64,000 nucleotides of DNA from Streptomyces qaidamensis. GTDB lineage: Bacteria > Actinomycetota > Actinomycetes > Streptomycetales > Streptomycetaceae. The position numbers and the translations under genes were made by a program. The notes beneath the pieces are model-generated. The model was not told the origin of the DNA and did not search any database. It was given only the letters and a program-made list of their open reading frames with translations. The stretch covers positions 7,192,001 through 7,256,000 of the forward strand of contig NZ_CP015098.1 of assembly GCF_001611795.1 (NCBI RefSeq). The letters are read 5' to 3'. Below, piece by piece: positions 17,088-28,311 of this stretch; within the stretch, counting starts at the first letter, position 1; each line of letters opens with the position of its first letter.

Positions 17088-18521
17088 ATGACCACAGACA
17101 CGGCCGCTCAGGCCGCCTACGTCGTCGCGGCGCTGCTGTTCATCCTCAGCCTCGCCGGCCTCTCCCAGCACAAGACGTCCCGTTCGGGAGTCGTGTGGGG
17201 CATCGCGGGCATGGTCGTGGCCCTGGCCGCCACGGTCGGGCTCGCCTCGCGCAGCATCACCACGACCGGGCTGGTGCTGATCGCCGTCGCCACCGCTCTG
17301 GGCGCGGGGATCGGCCTGTGGCGGGCCCGGGTGGTGGAGATGACCGGCATGCCCGAGCTGATCGCCATCATGCACAGCCTCGTCGGTCTGGCGGCGACGT
17401 TCGTCGGCTGGAACGGCTACCTGGACGTCGACGCCGAACTGTCCGGTTCGCTGCTGGCCATCCATCACGCCGAGGTGTTCATCGGGGTGTTCATCGGCGC
17501 CGTCACCTTCACCGGGTCCGTCGTCGCCTACCTGAAGCTGTCGGCGCGCATCAACTCCCGCCCGCTGACGCTGCCCGGCAAGCATGTCCTCAACATCGGC
17601 GCGCTCGTCGCCTTCGTCGCGCTCACCGCCGCGTTCGTGGCACGCCCGAACATGGGCCTGCTCATCGCGGTCACCGTGATCGCCCTCGCCCTCGGCGCGC
17701 ACCTGGTCGCCTCGATCGGCGGCGGTGACATGCCGGTGGTGGTCTCGATGCTCAACAGCTACTCCGGCTGGGCCGCCGCGGCCTCGGGGTTCCTGCTCGC
17801 CAACAACCTGCTCATCGTCACCGGCGCGCTGGTCGGCTCCTCCGGCGCCTACCTGTCGTACATCATGTGCAAGGCGATGAACCGCTCCTTCATCTCGGTG
17901 GTCGCCGGAGGTTTCGGGACCCCGTCGGCAGCCGCAGACGAGGGCGAGCAGGGCGAGCACCGGGAGATCAACGCCGAGGAGACCGCGGAACTCCTGGGCA
18001 ACGCCACCTCGGTGATCATCACGCCGGGGTACGGCATGGCCGTCGCCCAGGCGCAGTATCCGGTGGCCGAACTGGCGCGCAAGCTGCGTGAACGGGGCGT
18101 GGAGGTGCGCTTCGGTATCCATCCGGTGGCGGGGCGGCTGCCCGGGCACATGAACGTGCTGCTGGCCGAGGCGAACGTGCCGTACGACATCGTCCTGGAG
18201 ATGGACGAGATCAACGACGACTTCGCCGCGACCTCGGTCGTGCTGGTCATCGGCGCCAACGACACGGTCAATCCGGCCGCCACCGACAACCCGTCCAGCC
18301 CGATCGCCGGGATGCCGGTGCTGCACGTGTGGGAGTCGGCCAACGTGATCGTCTTCAAGCGGTCCATGGCCGCCGGGTACGCGGGCGTGCAGAACCCGCT
18401 GTTCTTCCGCGACAACACCCAGATGCTCTTCGGCGACGCCAAGCAACGCGTCGAGGACATCCTGCGCGGCCTCGACGCCTTGGACGCACCGGTTCCGGAG
18501 ATGGCCGGCTCGTCGCGCTGA
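17088..18521 (+). CDS. pntB: NAD(P) transhydrogenase, beta subunit
   Basis: A 477-residue integral membrane partner of PntA. Eight or nine helices cover residues 1-270, including MHSLVGLAATFVGW and HHAEVFIGVFIGAVTFTGS, which carry the conserved membrane His/Asn residues of the proton path. The C-terminal domain III (about 295-470) binds NADP(H): VIITPGYGMAVAQAQYPV and VRFGIHPVAGRLPGHMNVLL are near-invariant, with VLVIGANDTVNPAA closing the site. The enzyme needs two PntA and two PntB chains. A strong hairpin follows the stop. Confidence 0.93.
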   Translation: MTTDTAAQAAYVVAALLFILSLAGLSQHKTSRSGVVWGIAGMVVALAATVGLASRSITTTGLVLIAVATALGAGIGLWRARVVEMTGMPELIAIMHSLVGLAATFVGWNGYLDVDAELSGSLLAIHHAEVFIGVFIGAVTFTGSVVAYLKLSARINSRPLTLPGKHVLNIGALVAFVALTAAFVARPNMGLLIAVTVIALALGAHLVASIGGGDMPVVVSMLNSYSGWAAAASGFLLANNLLIVTGALVGSSGAYLSYIMCKAMNRSFISVVAGGFGTPSAAADEGEQGEHREINAEETAELLGNATSVIITPGYGMAVAQAQYPVAELARKLRERGVEVRFGIHPVAGRLPGHMNVLLAEANVPYDIVLEMDEINDDFAATSVVLVIGANDTVNPAATDNPSSPIAGMPVLHVWESANVIVFKRSMAAGYAGVQNPLFFRDNTQMLFGDAKQRVEDILRGLDALDAPVPEMAGSSR

Positions 18522-18526
18522 GCGCG

Positions 18527-18556
18527 GTGCCCCGCCGGTACGGGCCGGCGGGGCAC
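18527..18556 (+). terminator. Terminator of pntAB
   Basis: A perfect 12-bp inverted repeat (GTGCCCCGCCGG at 18527-18538 with its complement at 18545-18556) and a 6-nt loop, 5 nt after the pntB stop codon. Confidence 0.75.
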
Positions 18557-18678
18557 GGGGTGTGGGGATGCGGTCGGCGACGTATCGGCGTTGACTGATG
18601 GGGAGGCACCAGGGCTGCGCCCGGCACGCGCCAACTGGCGCAGCCGCGTTGCGACATCGTCTTGTTGCGGAGTCAACC

Positions 18679-19368
18679 ATGGTCCATCGGTATCGGATGC
18701 GGGTGTGCGCGGGACTGACCGCCGCCTTACTGGCCGTTTCGGGTGGCTACGCCTTCTCCGCGCCGGACGACGAGATGACCCAGGACATCGAGACAGCGGT
18801 GCAGGGCGTCGACGCCTACTGGGAAGCTCACTGGTCCGAGTTCTTCACGGAGACGTACGTTCCGCCCGCTGTCCTGGGCGAGTACGACGGCGCTTCTCCC
18901 AACGTCCCTACCTGCGACGGGGAACCGCTGGCCGATGACAACGCCGTCTACTGCAGCACGGACGACGAGGACTACGTCGCCTGGGACACCGACCTCATGC
19001 GCTTCGGCTACGAGTACGGAGACGCTTTCGTGTACCTGGTCGTCGCGCACGAGTGGGGTCATGCGATACAGAACCGCCTCGACGCGGAACTTCAGTCGGT
19101 GGACGGTGAATTGCAGGCGGACTGCCTGGCCGGTGCGGAACTGGAGGGTGCCGCGCAGGACGGAACGGTCGTCTTCGAGCCGGGGGATGTCGACGAGGTG
19201 CATACGGCCCTCGTCCGCGACGCCGACAAGACCCCCTGGACGAAGGAGGGAGACCACGGAAGCGCCTCCGAGCGGGTCGACGCCTTCGCCATGGGGCAGG
19301 AGCTGGGGGTCGAGGGGTGCCTGCCGCAAGAGGTGTCCGCCGAAGGCGCGACCGCCCTCGACCGGTAG
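18679..19368 (+). CDS. Exported zinc metallopeptidase-like protein
   Basis: A 229-residue protein with an N-terminal hydrophobic segment (MRVCAGLTAALLAVSGGYAFSA, starting at residue 7) that probably acts as signal or anchor. HEWGH at residues 124-128 is a zincin HExxH site, and the nearby GELQADCLAG (Glu144, Asp148) supplies the likely third ligand, as in the neutral zinc metallopeptidase (YpfJ/DUF2342-like) group. The start could be ATG 18679 or the internal ATG 18697, which gives a cleaner signal sequence. No Cys lipobox. It stands alone between two strong terminators. Peptidase activity is inferred only from the motif. Confidence 0.7.
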   Translation: MVHRYRMRVCAGLTAALLAVSGGYAFSAPDDEMTQDIETAVQGVDAYWEAHWSEFFTETYVPPAVLGEYDGASPNVPTCDGEPLADDNAVYCSTDDEDYVAWDTDLMRFGYEYGDAFVYLVVAHEWGHAIQNRLDAELQSVDGELQADCLAGAELEGAAQDGTVVFEPGDVDEVHTALVRDADKTPWTKEGDHGSASERVDAFAMGQELGVEGCLPQEVSAEGATALDR

Positions 19369-19388
19369 AGCGGAACCGGGATCCGAAA

Positions 19389-19432
19389 CGCCGCGAGGCC
19401 GGCCCGACGTCTGTCGGGCCGACCTCGCGGCG
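19389..19432. terminator. Bidirectional terminator between metallopeptidase gene and argG
   Basis: A 20-bp inverted repeat with one mismatch (19389-19408 against 19413-19432) and a 4-nt loop, lying between convergent genes; it can serve both strands. Confidence 0.8.
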
Positions 19433-19442
19433 GTGCCGGCGG

Positions 19443-20897
19443 TCAGTCCGTGCCGGACTCCATCGCGGCCCGGTCCAGCCAGGCGTCCTCCTCCGAGACC
19501 TCGCCCCGGGAGGCGATGGCCTGGGCGCCGCCCTGCGGCAGCTCCGGCATGGTGCCGATCAGCCCGGTCGCGGCGGCCTGGGAGGCGCCGATGGTGGGGC
19601 TGCCGGTGCCGATCAGGCCCATGCCGGCGTACTGCTCCAGCTTGGCGCGCGAGTCGGCGATGTCGAGGTTGCGCATGGTGAGCTGGCCGATGCGGTCCAC
19701 CGGACCGAACGCGGAGTCCTCGGTGCGCTCCATCGACAGCTTGTCCGGGTGGTAGCTGAACGCCGGGCCCGTGGTGTCGAGGATCGAGTAGTCCTCACCG
19801 CGCCGCAGCCGCAGCGTCACCTCGCCGGTGACGGCGGCGCCGACCCAGCGCTGGAGCGACTCGCGGATCATGAGCGCCTGCGGGTCCAGCCAGCGGCCCT
19901 CGTACATCAGCCGGCCGAGGCGCCGGCCCTCGGCGTGGTACTGGGCGAGGGTGTCCTCGTTGTGGATCGCGTTGACCAGCCGCTCGTAGGCGGCGTGCAG
20001 CAGGGCCATGCCCGGGGCCTCGTAGATGCCGCGGCTCTTGGCCTCGATGATCCGGTTCTCGATCTGGTCCGACATGCCGAGGCCGTGCCGGCCGCCGATG
20101 GCGTTGGCCTCCATCACCAGGTCGACGGGGGAGGCGAACTCCTTGCCGTCGATCGACACCGGGCGGCCCTCGAAGAAGCCGATCGTCACGTCCTCGGCGG
20201 CGATCTTGACCGACGGGTCCCAGAACCGGACGCCCATGATCGGCTCGACCGTCTCGACGCCGGTGTCCAGGTGCTCCAGCGTCTTGGCCTCGTGGGTGGC
20301 GCCCCAGATGTTGGCGTCCGTGGAGTACGCCTTCTCCGTGCTGTCCCGGTAGGGCAGGCCGTGCGCCAGCAGCCACTCGGACATTTCCTTGCGGCCGCCG
20401 AGCTCGGTCACGAAGGCCGCGTCCAGCCAGGGCTTGTAGATCCTGAGGTGCGGGTTGGCGAGCAGGCCGTAGCGGTAGAACCGCTCGATGTCGTTGCCCT
20501 TGAAGGTCGAGCCGTCGCCCCAGATCTGGACGTCGTCCTCCAGCATCGCCCGCACCAGCAACGTGCCGGTGACGGCGCGGCCGAGCGGGGTGGTGTTGAA
20601 GTACGCCCGCCCGCCCGAGCGGATGTGGAACGCGCCGCAGGTCAGCGCCGCCAGGCCCTCCTCGACCAGCGCGGCACGGCAGTCGACCAGGCGCGCGATC
20701 TCGGCCCCGTAGGTCTTGGCACGGCCGGGCACCGAGGCGATGTCGGGCTCGTCGTACTGGCCGATGTCGGCGGTGTAGGTGCACGGGACGGCGCCCTTGT
20801 CGCGCATCCACGCGACCGCGACGGAGGTGTCGAGACCGCCCGAGAAGGCGATGCCGACGCGTTCGCCGGCGGGCAGGGAGGTGAGGACCTTGGACAT
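19443..20897 (-). CDS. argG: Argininosuccinate synthase (long form)
   Basis: A 484-residue enzyme that joins citrulline and aspartate with ATP in arginine biosynthesis. SGGLDTS at residues 19-25 is the PP-loop, and SIDGKEFASP and YRYGLLANP-type blocks match the long E. coli-like ArgG subgroup (447 residues) with a C-terminal extension. ATG 20897 is selected because the conserved sequence starts immediately after it; a further in-frame start upstream adds only six residues. It is transcribed away from the meaB gene, and an ARG-box-like palindrome 20-35 nt upstream suggests direct ArgR repression. No other arginine gene is near. Confidence 0.92.
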   Translation of the reverse strand: MSKVLTSLPAGERVGIAFSGGLDTSVAVAWMRDKGAVPCTYTADIGQYDEPDIASVPGRAKTYGAEIARLVDCRAALVEEGLAALTCGAFHIRSGGRAYFNTTPLGRAVTGTLLVRAMLEDDVQIWGDGSTFKGNDIERFYRYGLLANPHLRIYKPWLDAAFVTELGGRKEMSEWLLAHGLPYRDSTEKAYSTDANIWGATHEAKTLEHLDTGVETVEPIMGVRFWDPSVKIAAEDVTIGFFEGRPVSIDGKEFASPVDLVMEANAIGGRHGLGMSDQIENRIIEAKSRGIYEAPGMALLHAAYERLVNAIHNEDTLAQYHAEGRRLGRLMYEGRWLDPQALMIRESLQRWVGAAVTGEVTLRLRRGEDYSILDTTGPAFSYHPDKLSMERTEDSAFGPVDRIGQLTMRNLDIADSRAKLEQYAGMGLIGTGSPTIGASQAAATGLIGTMPELPQGGAQAIASRGEVSEEDAWLDRAAMESGTD

Positions 20898-20916
20898 AGA
20901 AAGAGTATGTATCACT

Positions 20917-20932
20917 TTGCATAGTCATGCAA
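20917..20932. promoter_or_regulatory. ARG box (ArgR operator) upstream of argG
   Basis: TTGCATAGTCATGCAA is a perfect 6-bp inverted repeat with a 4-nt centre, matching the TGCATA...ATGCA core of actinobacterial ARG boxes. A weaker AT-rich neighbour (20901-20916, AAGAGTATGTATCACT) may be the second box of a pair. Confidence 0.65.
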
Positions 20933-20991
20933 GCCGGGTATGCGAAATCGCTGTCCCGGTTGCCTTGCGGTGTCGTCCGGGGTCTTCCGGT

Positions 20992-21980
20992 TCAGGAACC
21001 CGCAGCCTCAAAGCCGCCGAGCGCGCCGAGGATCCGCTCGGCGGCCAGCGTCGGGGTGAGCTCGCCCTCCCGGACCCGCTGCTCCAGCACGGGCGCCAGA
21101 GCCCGTACCGCCGGGTCGGCCCGCAGCCGACCGAGGAGTTCGTCGCGGACCATGCTCCAGGTCCAGTCGACCTGCTGGTCGCGGCGCTTCGCGGTGAGCC
21201 GGCCCGTGGAGTCCAGCAGCGTGCGATGCTGCTCCAGCCGCTCCCACACCGTGTCCAGACCGGTCGACTCGCGGGCGCTGCAGTGCAGCACCGGCGGCGT
21301 CCAGAACGCGTCCTTGCCGTGCATCAGCCGCAGGGCGCCCGCCAGTTCGCGCGCGGCGGCCCGGGCATCCCGCTCGTGCGGGCCGTCCGCCTTGTTGACG
21401 GCGATCACGTCGGCCAGCTCCAGCACGCCCTTCTTGATGCCCTGGAGCTGGTCGCCCGTGCGGGCGAGGGTGAGCAGCAGGAACGTGTCGACCATGTTCG
21501 CGACCGCGGTCTCGGACTGGCCCACGCCGACCGTCTCCACCAGGATCACGTCGTAGCCGGCCGCCTCCATCACCACGATCGACTCGCGGGTGGCCTTCGC
21601 GACCCCGCCCAGCGTGCCCGCCGTGGGGGAGGGGCGCACGAACGCCGCCGGGTCCACGGCCAGGCGCTCCATCCGGGTCTTGTCACCCAGGATCGAGCCG
21701 CCCGTACGGCTGGAGGACGGGTCGACGGCCAGGACCGCGACCCGGTGCCCGAGCGAGGTCAGCAGCGTGCCGAACGCGTCGATGAACGTCGACTTGCCCA
21801 CGCCCGGCACCCCGCTGACGCCGATCCGCCGGGCCCGGCCGCTGTGCGGCAGCAGCGCGGTCAGCAGCTCCTGGGCCAGCGCCCGGTGCTGGGGCCGCGT
21901 CGACTCGACGAGCGTGATGGCACGGGCGATGATCGCCCGCTTCCCGTCGAGCACGCCCTTCACATACGCGTCGACATCGA

Positions 21981-21984
<4 letters not shown>
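20992..21984 (-). CDS. meaB: Methylmalonyl-CoA mutase-associated GTPase
   Basis: A 330-residue G3E-family GTPase chaperone that protects and reloads adenosylcobalamin in methylmalonyl-CoA mutase. Walker A is GVPGVGKST (58-66), followed by VLAVDPSSSRTGGSILGDKTRM (switch and base-specificity region) and VETVGVGQSE. VIAVNKADG is the guanine-specifying NKxD motif. The GTG start overlaps the mutB stop (GTGA), so the gene is the third member of the mutA-mutB-meaB operon and is translationally coupled. Confidence 0.93.
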
Positions 21985-24154
<2,170 letters not shown>

Positions 24155-24155
<1 letters not shown>

Positions 24156-25963
24156 CAGGACACTCCCATGCGGTCGAGGGTGGCGGACAGCACGGCGACG
24201 GCGTCACAGCCCGCGAAGACGTAACCGTCGACACCGGGGTGGTCCCCGGGCCGCCCGGCGAGGAACACGTGCGCGGCACCGGCGGCCTTCAGCCGCCCGG
24301 CCACCGCCTCCGCCTGCTCCTCGTACAGCGCGTCGCTGGAGCACAGCACGGCCTCGCTCGCACCGCTCTCCTCGAAGCCGCCCTCCGTGACCGGCTCGAT
24401 GCCGCCCGCCTGGAAGAGATTCGAGGCGAAGGTGAGCCGCGCGGTGTGGGCGGCGGCCGGGCCGAGCGCGGCGAGGAAGATCCGGGGCCGGGAGCCGGTC
24501 GCGGCGAGGTGGGCGTCGGAGCGGGCGCGCAGCGCCTCGTACGCCTCGTCACGGCGCACCCGCGGCAGTCCGCCGGACGGCTGCTCGGGCGCGCTCTCCC
24601 GCACGACCGGCTTCTCCGCGAGGAACGGGAACTCGCTGACACCGGTGATGGGTTCGCGCCGCTTGGCCAGCCTGCCGGTGCGTGCCTGCCAGGTCTCGGC
24701 CAGGTCCCGCGCGAGGTCCCCGGAGCGCAGGGCCGCCGCCTGGCCGCCGAGCCGCTCGATGCGCCGGAAGAACTCCCAGCCCGCGTGCGCGAGTTCGTCG
24801 GTGAGCCGCTCCACGTACCAGGAGCCGCCCGCCGGGTCGATCACCCGGGCCAGGTGCGACTCCTCGATGAGGATCGTGGAGGTGTTGCGGGCGATCCGGC
24901 GCGCGAAGGCGTCCGGCAGGCCGAGGGCGTGGTCGAAGGGCAGCACGGTGACCGCGTCGGCCCCGCCCGCGCCGGCGGCCAGCGTGGCGATCGTCGAGCG
25001 CAGCATGTTCACCCACGGGTCGCGGCGCGTCATCATCACCGGCGACGTCACCACGTGCTGGAGCTGCGCCCCCGCGCGCGGCGCCCCGCAGACCTCGGCC
25101 ACCCGGGCCCACAGCCGGCGCGCGGCCCGCAGCTTGGCGATCGTCAGGAACTGGTCGGCGGTCGCCGCGTACCGGAACTCCAGCTGCGCACAGGCCTGTT
25201 CGACACTGAGCCCGGCCCCGGTCAGCTCCCGCAGGTACGCCACCGCGGTGGCCAGCGAGCAGCCCAGCTCCTGGGCGGCCGAGCCACCGGCCTCGTGGTA
25301 CGGCAGCGCGTCCACGGTCAGTGCCCGCAGCCCCGGGTACCCCTCGGCGCACAGCCGCGCGAGTCCGGCCGCCGGCGCGAAGTCACCCTGCTGCCCGCTG
25401 CGGGCCTCGTGGCCCAGCGGGTCCGCGCCCAGGTTGCCGCGCGCCTTGTCCTGGGCGACACCGCGCTCCTCGTGCAGCCGCAGCAACTCCCGCGCGGCGT
25501 CCTCGGTGTCGGGCCCGGCGTCGAGGACGACGGGGGCGAGGTCGAGATGGACCCCGTCGAGCACCCGGCCGAGCTCCGGCACCGGGATGCCGGAGCCGCC
25601 CACGCCCAGCCAGAGGGAGGTGACGCCGTTCTCCAGGTCCGTCAGCACCGGTCCGCTGTCGGCCACCGTGTGCCGCTGCCGTACGTCCCAGCCGCCGAGG
25701 GTGTTCCCCTCGGCCCGGCCGCCGCGCACAAAAGGCGCGAACCCGGGCAGGCCCGGCTCCGGCGCGGAGTCACGGGCGGTGTAGAGGGGGCGGGTGCGCA
25801 ACCCGTCCTCCAGGGCGGTGGACAGGGCTTCCTCGGCCTCGGCGCCCTCCACGTCCTTGCCCGACTTGCGCAGGACACCCGCCACAAGGCGCTGCCACTG
25901 CTCGTGGGGCACGTCAGGGAATTCGCCGGCCAGCTCGAGCCCGTCGTCAGGCAGGACCGTCAT
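24155..25963 (-). CDS. mutA: Methylmalonyl-CoA mutase, small subunit
   Basis: A 602-residue partner of MutB. It shares the barrel fold (FRYAATADQFLTIAKLRAARRLW and IDPAGGSWYVERLT are family blocks), but its C-terminal domain lacks the DxHxxG cobalamin motif (LAALGPAAAHTARLTFA instead). It is therefore non-catalytic and structural, as in known heterodimers. A TAGCAT box sits 6 nt before the ATG, suggesting that the operon mutA-mutB-meaB is read from a leaderless promoter here. Confidence 0.94.
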
Positions 25964-25975
25964 GCTCGGATGCTA

Positions 25976-26316
25976 GGTCACGGACACGAAGGAGCAGCAG
26001 TGGGCGCGGCTGTGACCTTTCCCTCGCCGAGAATGTGGCCCTGATCTCCACCTGCCGCTCTTGAGTCAGGTCTGGTCAGGTACTAGAGGAGCGGCGTCGG
26101 CGGTCAGGTGCCCGTACTCCTGCGAGGGCCTCCCGGCGAAGGAGTGAACAGCTCAGCTCGGCGCAGCCGGAGGAGGTGGCGGGACACGCGGACGGGCGAG
26201 TGCGGCGCAGAGCGCAACACAACGGTGGGCGGAGGGCAGTATGCCCGGTCCGCTCCGGGGTAGACGAGCGACCGAAGCACCCCTGAGCAACATGAACCAC
26301 AACGAAAGAGCCCCAC
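25976..26316. other. Intergenic region between mutA and the ATP-binding protein gene
   Basis: No gene is convincing in this 341-bp gap. A possible promoter, TTGAGT (26061-26066), 17-bp spacer, TAGAGG (26084-26089), faces the downstream gene and would give a leader of about 220 nt. A 39-codon frame beginning near 26142 is arginine-rich, lacks a spaced ribosome-binding site and is not called. Confidence 0.35.
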
Positions 26317-26823
26317 ATGGTCATCCCGCTTATGAAGCAGGCGGCAGATGAGCCGGGCACGGACGAGCAGGCCGCCCTGCGCTGCGGCGCGGTCTGGGCC
26401 GACGGCGCGGCCTGCGCCGTCGAGGCGCGCCGGGCGCTGCAGGCGTTCTTGGCGTACGTACCGTGTACCGGCCGCAGGCCCGTACCGGCCCCGCTGGCGA
26501 TCGACGCCGAACTGGTCGTCAGCGAACTCGTCACCAACGCGATCCGGCACGCTCCCGGCGCCTGCGGGATGATCCTGCAGCTTTCCGACGACGGACTGGC
26601 CATCACCGTGTGGGACACCTCCGCCGAGCTGCCGGTGGTCAGGAAGCGCGACGGGCAGCGCTTCGGCGGCCACGGCATGCACGTGGTGCACACGGTCAGC
26701 GCGGACGTCGCCGTCGCTCCCCTCGGCACCGGCAAGCAGATCACCGCCTACCTGCGCACGGCACCGGACGTCGCCCCCGACGTCGACACCGTCGCCATGA
26801 CCGACACCCACCCGGTCGCCTGA
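26317..26823 (+). CDS. RsbW-like ATP-binding protein (HATPase_c_2)
   Basis: A 168-residue single-domain GHKL ATPase. AELVVSELVTNAIRHAP (residues 64-80, Asn74) is the N box, ITVWDTS the G1-like block and GGHGMHVVHTV the G2 lid. Such stand-alone proteins act as anti-sigma factors or regulatory kinases and are present in dozens of copies in Streptomyces; the partner is usually unlinked. ATG 26317 has a GAAAG site. The N-terminal 20 residues and the C-terminal 15 are unique and probably disordered. No sigma or anti-anti-sigma gene is adjacent. Confidence 0.82.
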   Translation: MVIPLMKQAADEPGTDEQAALRCGAVWADGAACAVEARRALQAFLAYVPCTGRRPVPAPLAIDAELVVSELVTNAIRHAPGACGMILQLSDDGLAITVWDTSAELPVVRKRDGQRFGGHGMHVVHTVSADVAVAPLGTGKQITAYLRTAPDVAPDVDTVAMTDTHPVA

Positions 26824-26839
26824 CGCCGCAGGCAGCGGG

Positions 26840-28195
26840 TCACCACCCGGTGATCAGCAGATGGTTGAGGAGCAGCGCGAGCAGCGCCTGGGCGGTGAGC
26901 CAGGCGCGGGGGCGGGTGAGGAACGCGCATGCCGGGAGCAGCCACAGGGCGAAGGGCAGCCAGATGCGTTCCGTCTCCGCCTTGCTCATGCCGGACAGGT
27001 CGGCGACCAGCAGGGCCAGGAGCGCGACGGAGACCAGGAACGCCAGACGTACGGCGGCTGGAGGGCCGGTGCGACGCCGGACCAGTGCGGCCGCCGTCCG
27101 CCGCAGTCCCGCCGCCGTCGCCAGTCCCGTGACGAGCACCGTGCAGGCCAGGTTGGCCCACACCCAGTAGCCGTAGGGGCGGATGCCGCCCGCCCCCTGG
27201 CCGTAGCGCGTGACCAGCAGTCGGTAGGCCTCCCACCAGTCGAATCCCGCGATCGTGAACGCCGCGGGGACCACCGCCAGCCCGGCGAGCCACGGCACCG
27301 ACAGGGCCGGGCGCTCCCGGATGCCGTGCCGGCCGAGCACCAGGACCGCCCCGGCGATCAGCGCGACGAGCGTGAGGCCGTACGACAGGTAGCAGGTCAG
27401 GCCGAACAGCAGCCCGGACGCGCCCGCCCACCCCAGGGATCCCCGGGTGACCGCGAGGGCCAGCAGTGCCACCGCCCACGCCGCCACCGCCGCGAAGTAC
27501 GCGTCGGCCGAGGTGCCCATCCACACGGCCGCCGGGGCCAGGACCAGAAAGGGGGCAGCCCGGCGGGCGAGCGTCTCGTCCGCCAGCGCGCGGATCGTCA
27601 CCAGCACGGCCACGCAGGCGGTCGCCCCGACGGCGATGCACCACACCCCCGCCCACCCCCCGCCCCGCAGCCCGATCCGGTCGAGCAGCACGAAGGTGAG
27701 GGTGGCGGCGGGCGGATGCCCGGCGATGTGGGCGGGCCAGTTGTCGGGGGAGTCCAGCAGGATGTGCCCGGTGAAGCCCCGCAGCGCCGCCGGGATGTCA
27801 TGGAAGCGGTCGATGACCTGGAGGTATTCGTGGCGGGTGGTGAGCCGGCGTGCGATGCCCCGGTCCCAGCCGTCGACCAGGGCGAGGGAGAAGATCCACG
27901 CCATGGCCGTGCCCCAGGCGGCCGGGAGCAGGGCACGCCAGGGGAGGCGGGCCGCCAGCGCGGGACCCTGGGCGACGGTGGCGATCGCCACCAGGACGGC
28001 GGCCGGCGTGCCGGGGCCCAGGTGCGGCGCCCAGGAGGCCAGCAGTGGGGGCCAGTCGACGAACAACGTCCGGCGGGTGTCCTCGATGTGGCGGCCGACG
28101 GCCACGGACACCGTCACGAGCAGCACGGCGGCCGCGACGGCGTACAGGTCACGGCGCAGGTCCAGGGACGGCGGGGCGGAGGGCGGGGTGCGCAT
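26840..28195 (-). CDS. Multi-pass membrane protein, GT-C glycosyltransferase-like
   Basis: A protein of about 451 residues with ten or more membrane helices. An early extracytoplasmic segment (DWPPLLASWAPHLGPG) and the loop GHPPAATLTFVLLDRIGL resemble the acceptor/lipid-sugar loops of GT-C mannosyl- or arabinosyltransferases, which use polyprenyl-phosphate sugars; charged residues in the first loop would be candidate catalytic sites. ATG 28195 directly follows an in-frame GTG, so the start is 28195 or 28198. It is divergent from the molybdopterin oxidoreductase gene by 116 bp and opens a locus of sugar transferases. Transferase activity is an inference from topology and weak motifs. Confidence 0.6.
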   Translation of the reverse strand: MRTPPSAPPSLDLRRDLYAVAAAVLLVTVSVAVGRHIEDTRRTLFVDWPPLLASWAPHLGPGTPAAVLVAIATVAQGPALAARLPWRALLPAAWGTAMAWIFSLALVDGWDRGIARRLTTRHEYLQVIDRFHDIPAALRGFTGHILLDSPDNWPAHIAGHPPAATLTFVLLDRIGLRGGGWAGVWCIAVGATACVAVLVTIRALADETLARRAAPFLVLAPAAVWMGTSADAYFAAVAAWAVALLALAVTRGSLGWAGASGLLFGLTCYLSYGLTLVALIAGAVLVLGRHGIRERPALSVPWLAGLAVVPAAFTIAGFDWWEAYRLLVTRYGQGAGGIRPYGYWVWANLACTVLVTGLATAAGLRRTAAALVRRRTGPPAAVRLAFLVSVALLALLVADLSGMSKAETERIWLPFALWLLPACAFLTRPRAWLTAQALLALLLNHLLITGW

Positions 28196-28311
28196 CACAC
28201 CGGCACGCTAGGCCGCGCGACCGGCCGCGGGCCGCCGACCGGGTCCGACGTCAGCGTTTCGTCATGGGTCGCGCACCCTCCCGCGGGGTGCTCGCGGCCT
28301 ACCGTCGGCTC

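Noticed and set aside
26142..26258. Arginine-rich ~39-codon ORF upstream of the ATP-binding protein
   Set aside because: The AAGGAG sequence overlaps the GTG itself, composition is typical of non-coding GC-rich DNA, and no homology is recognised.
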